From Cytidiella melzeri (lineage: Eukaryota > Basidiomycota > Agaricomycetes > Polyporales > Irpicaceae), in the NCBI GenBank assembly GCA_022592445.1, contig JABYQR010000055.1, positions 110,476 through 174,475 of the forward strand: a stretch of 64,000 nucleotides of DNA. The letters run 5' to 3'. The notes below the pieces were generated by a model. The model searched no databases and was not told the origin of the DNA. It saw only the letters and a program-made list of their open reading frames with translations. The position numbers were made by a program, and so were the translations under genes. Of the stretch, positions 57,957 through 64,000 are shown piece by piece (position 1 is the first letter of the stretch; each line of letters begins with the position of its first letter).

Positions 57957-60364
57957 CTATTTTGTTTGGTGCACCGTCAGCACCCTCTCCTTCCGCTCCA
58001 TATTCCTCTTGTTACGAAGGAGGCAATAGTCACAAAGTCGTTCGTCTGTTGCCACTTCAAGTTCTCCCCCGCCATCCACAATGTCCTTGTTAGCAACGAC
58101 AAATGCCTTGCATCGAGGAACGGCTTGCACTTCACCCTGTCCTACGCCTCATGCACCGCATACCGCAGCTCATGCGGCGTAATCGTGGGGTGCAGAGGAT
58201 AATCCGAGTCAACGAGGTAGTCGCACGTATTCACATCCACCTGCAACAGAAACCTTCAGAAAAAAACAAAAAAACCGCCCACGAGGCGAAACGCAGTGCA
58301 CATACATAGAAACTCGGCTCCTCCTTGTTCATATTGTTCAAACCACCAGGCACGACCCTCGTTCCATGGATACGGCTCACCAGTCCACCCTTTGTCGGTG
58401 TCCGCTTGAAATGTCCAGGCAACATCCCGTCGAACTCGCTCTTGATCTATTCGACCGTGACGCCGTCTGGAACGAGGTAGCTGCCGGGGAAACGGTGCCA
58501 CTCTTTCCCGGAGCAGAGCGTCAGGTTGTACAAAGTCATCAGGTCGTAGGCAATTCGGGGCTCGTCTTCATCGACTCTGGAATACGACGTCTGTGTCGAG
58601 GATCTTGGGGTGGAGGGAGGCGAATGTATCCCGTTGTGTTCAGAACACGAGGGATTTCGTACGCCTCAAAATGATTCATGAGTGCCATGAGCGCGCGGTA
58701 GTAGTGGTAGAGCGCTATGCCTCGCGTGACAGATATGACGACAGATGCTGCCAAGACAGAGAGCGTGAGTCTGCTGAAATCCCAGTTTGCGATGCCTATC
58801 ATACGAGTGAGTTCAAAGTGCCTATCCACCCGAAGGAATTATGCTTACCCTATACGACGACTTCGTGTACGCAACGTACACCACCTCCACCTATCCTCTC
58901 ATCAGATACAAGCACACCGCCGCATTGAAGAAAATGAAGGGATACACAGGATTCATGAGTCTTTCTTCCTTGTGCGGCTGGGCGCCGAACCACACATACA
59001 TCGGTAACAGCCTCATGACCATCAACGTGTACGGCGAGCTTCTCTCTGGCCCTGCACGTTCGCCCGAGTCGTTTGAAGTCCACACGATGTGTTATCAGAA
59101 GCGCGGGAAGCGAAAGTACCGCGAATGGCAACGCTACGTTCGTGTTGAGCAGTAGGTTGTTGACGTAGAAAGAGAGAAGGTTCGGTGCCATAGAGGTTGG
59201 GGCCGTGATTGGACGAAAGTACGTTATACTCAACAATGTTCCAGGGGACTATAGTAAGCTTTCTGTAGAAGAGGGTGTCGATAGCGACCTCCGGGAACTG
59301 TCGTAATACAACATCAGTCATCGTCTCAGTGAATGTGCACAGTTCGCTTACGAGTAGCAATGCAGCTACGAGTCCACATTGGAGCAGCCGCGACCACCTT
59401 TATAACCTTCAAAAGGTCTGATTCATGGGTGCCACGTTGTCTTTAGCATACAAGAAAAGTTCTTCGAAGAAGACAAACGGCAGTGCGACCGCTATGGAGA
59501 ACGGCCATCCGATGAGAGCTCCAGTCGCAAAGGCCATCGTTGCAAAAAGCGTTCGGCGCATGTTCGTGGAGGTAGTGGGCTCGATGAAATAGGCAAACCC
59601 GGTGCAGTTGAAATACATTGCAAACGAGGAGGGGAGGAAGGCTGAGGATGCTTAGGGTACGGTACGCGTTTCAACTGGGGGACATTGCTCACCTACTGAT
59701 GCATTCCACATCCCTGCGCTGAATAGCATCATAAAAAAGAGGTACCGACCCACGCGGTAGTTGATCTTGTCGACGACCGTTCTGTAGAAGAACGCTTCGC
59801 ATGTCGCAGATACCAGCGCAAGAACCACGCGTACAGCAAAGAACGCTGGGCGCTGAGTAGATACGACAGTAAGTTCCGGTATGAGCAGATAGACGTATAC
59901 CACAGCACACCTTTTCTGGACCAAACATATAGGTAACCACTTTCGCCGGGAAGAGGTGAATCAGGATGTATGCCCCACTCCGGATGGAATATTGGGGCGA
60001 CGTCTCCCACGTTTGGAATGCATGTCCGCGATCGAGGTAGTGCAGAGGTTCCCAAAAGTTCAAGAAACACTGGTTAAACGTCACTAAGTACCTACATATG
60101 TGCTGGAGAGAACGAGTACATACCTTCATCACAATCACTGAGTCCAGAATACATCGCACCCATCACCCTCACGAGCAGAAATATACGGAAGGCGAGCGAG
60201 AAGCTCGCGCACATGGGTGCCTTCTGCGACCGTCGCAATTGGTCTTGAAGGAGACCTGCATGTCTGTTCTTTCGAATTGAAGGCGCGGAGGGCTTGTCTC
60301 CTGAAGGCTGGTTTGTGGGACGGCGAAAGCGAATGGTTTCGGTACCAGGCCTTGGGGTCGCCAT
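57957..60364 (-). pseudogene. ALG9: ALG9-type alpha-1,2-mannosyltransferase, multiply disrupted
   Basis: The start (60364, MATPRPGTETIRFRRP) and all major ALG9 blocks are present: FLNFWEPLHYLDRGHAFQTW, ETSPQYSIRSGAYILIHLFP, NCTGFAYFIEPTTSTNMRRT, FATGALIGWPFSIAVALPF, FPEVAIDTLFYRKLTIVPWN, RLLPMYVWFGAQPHKEER, NPVYPFIFFNAAVCLYLMRG, HFEAYEIPRVLN, GKEWHRFPGSYLVPDG, NNMNKEEPSFY and KPFLDARHLSLLTRTLWMAG. The frame is broken many times: a one-base problem at the second exon start (about 60080), stops after MNQTF (59409-59411), a shift near 59075, a shift near 58580, TAG at 58447-58449, TAG at 58142-58144 (where relatives have Trp), and a shift near 58020. ALG9 adds mannose to dolichol-linked oligosaccharide in the ER. 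A Gypsy LTR starts about 17 bp upstream. Confidence 0.85.
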
Positions 60365-61126
60365 CCTGTAGACAAAAGGTCTGAGCCGAGACGTTGATAC
60401 GCCCGGAAATCAGCTAGGCGCGGAGAAACGGCAGCAGCCCGCCATTTGCGCGGCCCGCGTCATCCTGTGCGGCAAGTCCCTCCACTTTCCCAGCGTCACG
60501 AGCACGAGGAATTCGCCGGGGTCACGAGGAGTCCGCCGAGGATCCGAGGACTTGACAAGGAGCAATACGCCGGAAACATCCGAGGCCGAGGAATCGCACC
60601 GAACTCTGACACACAGACACGCCCCTTTTTGCATCGGACCATGGGCCGGCCAGCCACCAAGCGTTTCGGACACGGGTCGGACCAACGGTAGAAGAAACTT
60701 GACGCGCGAACCCCGTTTCAGGAAGACTCCTATCACGCCACGCTGTGCAACTCCTGGACGGCGCCTCATCACCTGCTCGCAGCGGTTGGCGCCCCTGCAG
60801 CGCAAGGGCGCGCGCCGCTACGCCGCGTCGACCAACGCTGTGTCCCGCCGGGCGTCGACTCGCTGGACATTTTGCCTCCGCAGACGGAAGTATTCTGCCA
60901 CCCCGTTTCCTCGCTCTCGCGTTTGGGTTTAGGACATAGAAGGAAAGGTTTAGGAGAGGGTCTTCAGGGTATATAAAAAGGTGTTGCTTGTACTGCGTAG
61001 AAAATCAATCAATCCCCACCCCAGTTTCCAGAGTTCACTTTACGCTTTGCGTTCGCGTCGAGGGAGTCTCTTCGCCCATAGCTGTAGCTTCTTCTGCGTT
61101 GTCTCACTGCGACCTTTCCCACGTTT

Positions 61127-61654
61127 ATGTCCGCGGCATTTACCAACGACAACCCGCCTCGAGTCTGCCGTTGCTGTCCAACTGTTCCCCACCTGCCCGA
61201 CGGTCGCTGCCCTTACCGCCCGCGCCCGCGCGAGGTCCTACGCCGTTACCCCGCCATCCTCGCGCCCACGCCGCCGCCGGAACCCTCAGCAGCGCCTACG
61301 GTCTCCCCCGAGAGATCAACTACTAAATCACCCTCGCCAGCGTCGTCCGTCGCCTCCGTCGCGGACTCGCTTGATAACTGCTCCTATTGCGACACTCAGA
61401 GCGACCACCCAGTTCCCCTACGCACAGGACCTTTCGTCCCACTCGACTGCGATCGCCCGCGCGCACCGCACCCAGATTGCTGGCTATCTCCAGACTTTGA
61501 AGGCGAGGAGCACGAGTGCGAACTAGTACAGTTCAATCTTACCAGCTCAGCCAACGTCGTCGTTGGCCACGCATTTGCCTGTAATACGCATCGTCGCTCG
61601 GGAGGTGTTGTTCTACACTACCGCCCCCGCGCGCAGTCTCTCGAGTCCACTTGA
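61127..61654 (+). CDS. Cys/Pro-rich ORF inside the Gypsy leader or LTR
   Basis: This 175-residue frame starts MSAAFTNDNPPRVCRCCPTV about 150 bp downstream of the TATA box. It has spaced Cys/His (CRCC, GRCPY, CSYC, PLDC, HPDC, HECE, CNTH) compatible with metal binding, and a Pro/Ser-rich middle. No family is recognised. It is the first ATG-led long frame of the predicted transcript. It could be a real accessory ORF or a chance frame in GC-rich DNA. Confidence 0.35.
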   Translation: MSAAFTNDNPPRVCRCCPTVPHLPDGRCPYRPRPREVLRRYPAILAPTPPPEPSAAPTVSPERSTTKSPSPASSVASVADSLDNCSYCDTQSDHPVPLRTGPFVPLDCDRPRAPHPDCWLSPDFEGEEHECELVQFNLTSSANVVVGHAFACNTHRRSGGVVLHYRPRAQSLEST

Positions 61655-61736
61655 CTGCGATCTCACATAGCCTTCCGCTGCGACTCGCGCGCCATTAGTT
61701 TATCTTTCTCTCACGTTTCCTTTCGGCTTTTTCATA

Positions 61737-61835
61737 CTGCGTTTGCTTTTTAACTGCGTTATTTTACTGCGTTACTGCGTTGCGTTTCATCTTCACTGCG
61801 TCGAGCTTACTGCGTTCACTTTCACTGCGCCCGCG
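61737..61835 (+). repeat. Irregular tandem array of ACTGCGTT
   Basis: The motif (T/A)ACTGCGTT or CACTGCGTT/CACTGCG occurs about eight times in 100 bp with irregular spacing. It lies between the small ORF and gag, in the predicted leader or LTR of the Gypsy element. It is not coding in any convincing frame. Confidence 0.55.
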
Positions 61836-62679
61836 TTTTACAGCGACCACTTCATCTTCACCAGCGACCGCGTGTTGGGTTCGAGATTCATATTGCGTCT
61901 GCGTTTATCTTCTGCGTCCCTCCGCGCGCCGTTTTCCTACAAGCCGCGACCTTTCACGCGCGCTCTCTTGGAGCCGCGCTATAACTCTTTCGCTTTCACC
62001 GCGCCGACTTGCCCTTTTACCCGCGATACGCGTGGTAGTTGCCCGTCTAGCCCCTTCATATAAACCTTATCACAAAACCCTTGTCGCTCTTTTAGCACAG
62101 GTAAAACTAGGACTCTTAGGCCACCTCGCATTACTTTAACACTTACGCGCTTCCACACCTTTACACTTCTATTGCCACTTCGTGGTTGGTGGTGTAGTCT
62201 TTAAGGTTGTTCTTAGTTTGAAGCGTGACTCAGTGTCTCATTTTGGAGCCCACCGCGAGGGGTCTCTATAGATTTCGCTAGTTTCACTCGTGCTTAGCAG
62301 AAGAGAAGGCAAGACGAGTTCCAGAGGATCCAGAATTCCGAGGAGACAAAGGGGAGGAAGTTTATCAAGCCCGGTATTAACGGAAGTACAGGACGACCCG
62401 GAAGCAATTATCCGGCGAGGACGAGCGGCAGCCCGCGAAAATCGAAGGCGACACGCTACTCCTGTGCCAAGTTCTAGGTCGCCGACTCCCGAATTCTCTA
62501 CACCAAACGTTACTCTCACTAGCCCCGACTCTCCGACGGAAGCGCCTCTTCCTTCAGCACACCCTTTATCCTCAATATCGACTACTCGAGCCCGCTCGCA
62601 ATCTCCTACAACCGCGATAATAGGGCGGATTCGAACTAAAATACAACAATTTCCACCAAACGCCAGACTAGTAGTCACG

Positions 62680-64000
62680 ATGGCCGCAGCACAAACTATG
62701 CCCTTGATCGGCGACAAGCACGCGCCTAAGTTCGATCAATCGGAGCCCCGGACGTTGGCGCGTTACTTCGACACACTCGAAACGTTATTCACGCGCGCGA
62801 ATGTGCAGGACGCGCAGGCGAAGAAGAAGTACGCCGCGAACTACGTAGACATCACGGTACAGGACCAGTGGGAGGAGCTCGAAAGCTACGCGGCGACGGA
62901 AACCTACGAAGACTGGAAAGCGGAGGTCTACAAGTGTTACCCAGGCGCAGACGCGACGGCGCTCTATACAAGACAGGGCCTTATAGAATACGTAGCCAGT
63001 TGGAAGCAGAAAGGGTTCCGTACCTTAGGCGACTGGGCCGAATTCTACCGCAACTACAGTACGCAGTCGACCTGGCTGGTTAAGAACTCGAAGATCTCAG
63101 AGATCGACAAGAACCGCTGGTGTCAGGAGGCGATCGGTCCGCAAATAAAGCACATCGCGACGCGGCTGCAAGTCAAGTTCCCCGACATCCATCCAGCGGA
63201 CGGCTACAAGGTCAAGGACATCAACGACGCAATGCAGTTCTTTCTTCACGGGACCTCCGTAGCACCCAGCGCGACGTATAACGCACCTCCAGCGACGGCG
63301 GCGAAGACAGCAGCGCCCACCAGCGAACGAACTCTATATGTGCCTCGTGAATTACCGGCGAACGAGTGGCAGACCAGGTTGAAGCAAGAGGACATCAACG
63401 AGCTGCAGGAGAAGGTCAAGTACCTGATGAGCCAAGCTGACTTGTCCCTAGCAGCACAGAACCGCGCCGCGCAGGCGGGGAATGCACCGGCTCCAGAGCC
63501 TTCATCGACTAGCGGTTCGAACCTCTGTCATTACTGTGGTCTGCCTGGCCATACGGTGAACAACTGCGATACGGTGAAGACCGATATCACCGGCGGCATG
63601 ATTCAGCGCAACCGGGAAAACAAGATAGTCCTTCCGGGAGGCAGCTTTATCCCAAGGAGCCTGCCTGGATCCTGCATGCGCCATCGCGTTAACGAGTGGC
63701 ATCGACGAAATCCGGGTCAGAAGACGACTCCGAACGACATCGCCTATAACGCGGTACTGGACGAGGTGTTTGGCGACCCGACGCAGCAGCCCCAGCAGGC
63801 AATGCTGTTTGACATAGTCGAGGACGACGCGGCCCGCGCGGATGAGGCGACGTCGGCGTATGCTTTAGGAGGCGAGGAAGACGATCGTATCCTGGCTCTA
63901 GAAAACGAAATCCGCGCGCTACGCAGCGCCAAGCAGAAATTCGACGGCGTATACGTTCCGCCGCGACCCGGACGGGGCAGACCAGGAATCCTGCCAGGCG
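62680..64000 (+). CDS. Gypsy gag (capsid/nucleocapsid), partial
   Basis: The frame starts at ATG 62680 (MAAAQTMPLIGDKHAPKFDQ) and stays open to the window end, 440 residues. It has the Ty3/Gypsy capsid pattern APKFDQSEPRTLARYFDTLE, then QWEELESYAATETYEDWKAE, a Gln/Lys-rich middle, and an intact CCHC zinc knuckle CHYCGLPGHTVNNC at about 63529-63570. An acidic segment (FDIVEDDAARADEATS) and an R/G-rich stretch follow. The frame is also open upstream to 62272 without an ATG, so translation may begin earlier by splicing or a non-ATG codon. Gag assembles the virus-like particle that packages the element RNA. The stop, protease and pol lie beyond the window. Confidence 0.88.
   Translation, partial: MAAAQTMPLIGDKHAPKFDQSEPRTLARYFDTLETLFTRANVQDAQAKKKYAANYVDITVQDQWEELESYAATETYEDWKAEVYKCYPGADATALYTRQGLIEYVASWKQKGFRTLGDWAEFYRNYSTQSTWLVKNSKISEIDKNRWCQEAIGPQIKHIATRLQVKFPDIHPADGYKVKDINDAMQFFLHGTSVAPSATYNAPPATAAKTAAPTSERTLYVPRELPANEWQTRLKQEDINELQEKVKYLMSQADLSLAAQNRAAQAGNAPAPEPSSTSGSNLCHYCGLPGHTVNNCDTVKTDITGGMIQRNRENKIVLPGGSFIPRSLPGSCMRHRVNEWHRRNPGQKTTPNDIAYNAVLDEVFGDPTQQPQQAMLFDIVEDDAARADEATSAYALGGEEDDRILALENEIRALRSAKQKFDGVYVPPRPGRGRPGILPG

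Larger units (their letters stand above)
60382..62240 (+). repeat. Putative 5' LTR of the Gypsy element
   Basis: Possible ends are TGAGCC (60382) and GTGTCTCA (62240), which give matching TGAG...CTCA termini. A TGGAGCCC sequence suited to a tRNA 3' end follows three bases later (62244). The TATA box is at 60970-60978. At about 1.86 kb the LTR would be long, and it would contain a 175-codon ORF and a CTGCGTT repeat. Without the 3' LTR the limits are unproven; a shorter LTR is possible. Confidence 0.4.
60382..64000 (+). mobile_element. Gypsy-type LTR retrotransposon, 5' part, truncated by the window
   Basis: From about 60382 the sequence becomes strongly GC-rich (CGCG-rich) to the window end and encodes a Gypsy-type gag from 62680. 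A TATA box (60970-60978) and the putative primer-binding site near 62244 fit a 5' LTR followed by an internal domain. The 3' half, including pol and the second LTR, lies outside the window, so boundaries are inferred. Confidence 0.75.

Overview
The window looks like nuclear DNA of a filamentous basidiomycete, most likely an Agaricomycete. Genes are split by many short introns of about 45-60 bp, on both strands. They include families typical of that group: a class I hydrophobin, a DUF6593 protein, MACPF-Vps62 proteins and a Gup1-type acyltransferase. Two LTR retrotransposons are present. No prokaryotic feature, CRISPR array, rRNA or convincing tRNA gene was seen. All exon boundaries were read by eye from splice signals and family conservation.

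Layout. 1-4.0 kb: degenerate DNA holding a broken MACPF-Vps62 pseudogene. 4.0-32.5 kb: a dense housekeeping block with PWP1 (ribosome biogenesis), a TBC RabGAP, a DUF4139 (mucoidy-inhibitor-A-like) protein with an FG-rich insert, the CK2 regulatory subunit, a large arrestin-domain protein, a TPR protein lying 4 bp behind another same-strand gene, a Gup1-like MBOAT, a formamidase, class II fructose-bisphosphate aldolase and a Ser-rich protein. 34.3-40.2 kb: a two-domain PLC-like phosphodiesterase, a class I hydrophobin and a tail-anchored-type protein.

40.4-53.3 kb is an accessory region. A young, complete Ty1/Copia element (40463-49028, TSD AAACG) lies directly beside a MACPF fragment. It is followed by one apparently intact MACPF-Vps62 gene, a PIF/Harbinger-type MITE with TAA target duplication, and another broken MACPF copy. 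The Copia element is unusual: it carries a 470-residue ORF of unknown function between the 5' LTR and gag, a second small frame that ends in a TAATG stop/start overlap with gag, a primer-binding site matching an internal half of initiator tRNA-Met, TG...TA LTR ends, and four TGAGTCA boxes per LTR.

53.9-64 kb: an RGG-rich protein, a DUF6593 protein, remains of a polytopic membrane protein, an ALG9 mannosyltransferase pseudogene with several lesions, and the 5' part of a GC-rich Gypsy element whose putative LTR begins about 17 bp upstream of the ALG9 start codon. The Gypsy gag runs off the window end.

The housekeeping genes do not form a pathway. The accessory parts tell a story of gene birth and decay (MACPF family, ALG9) around transposon insertions.
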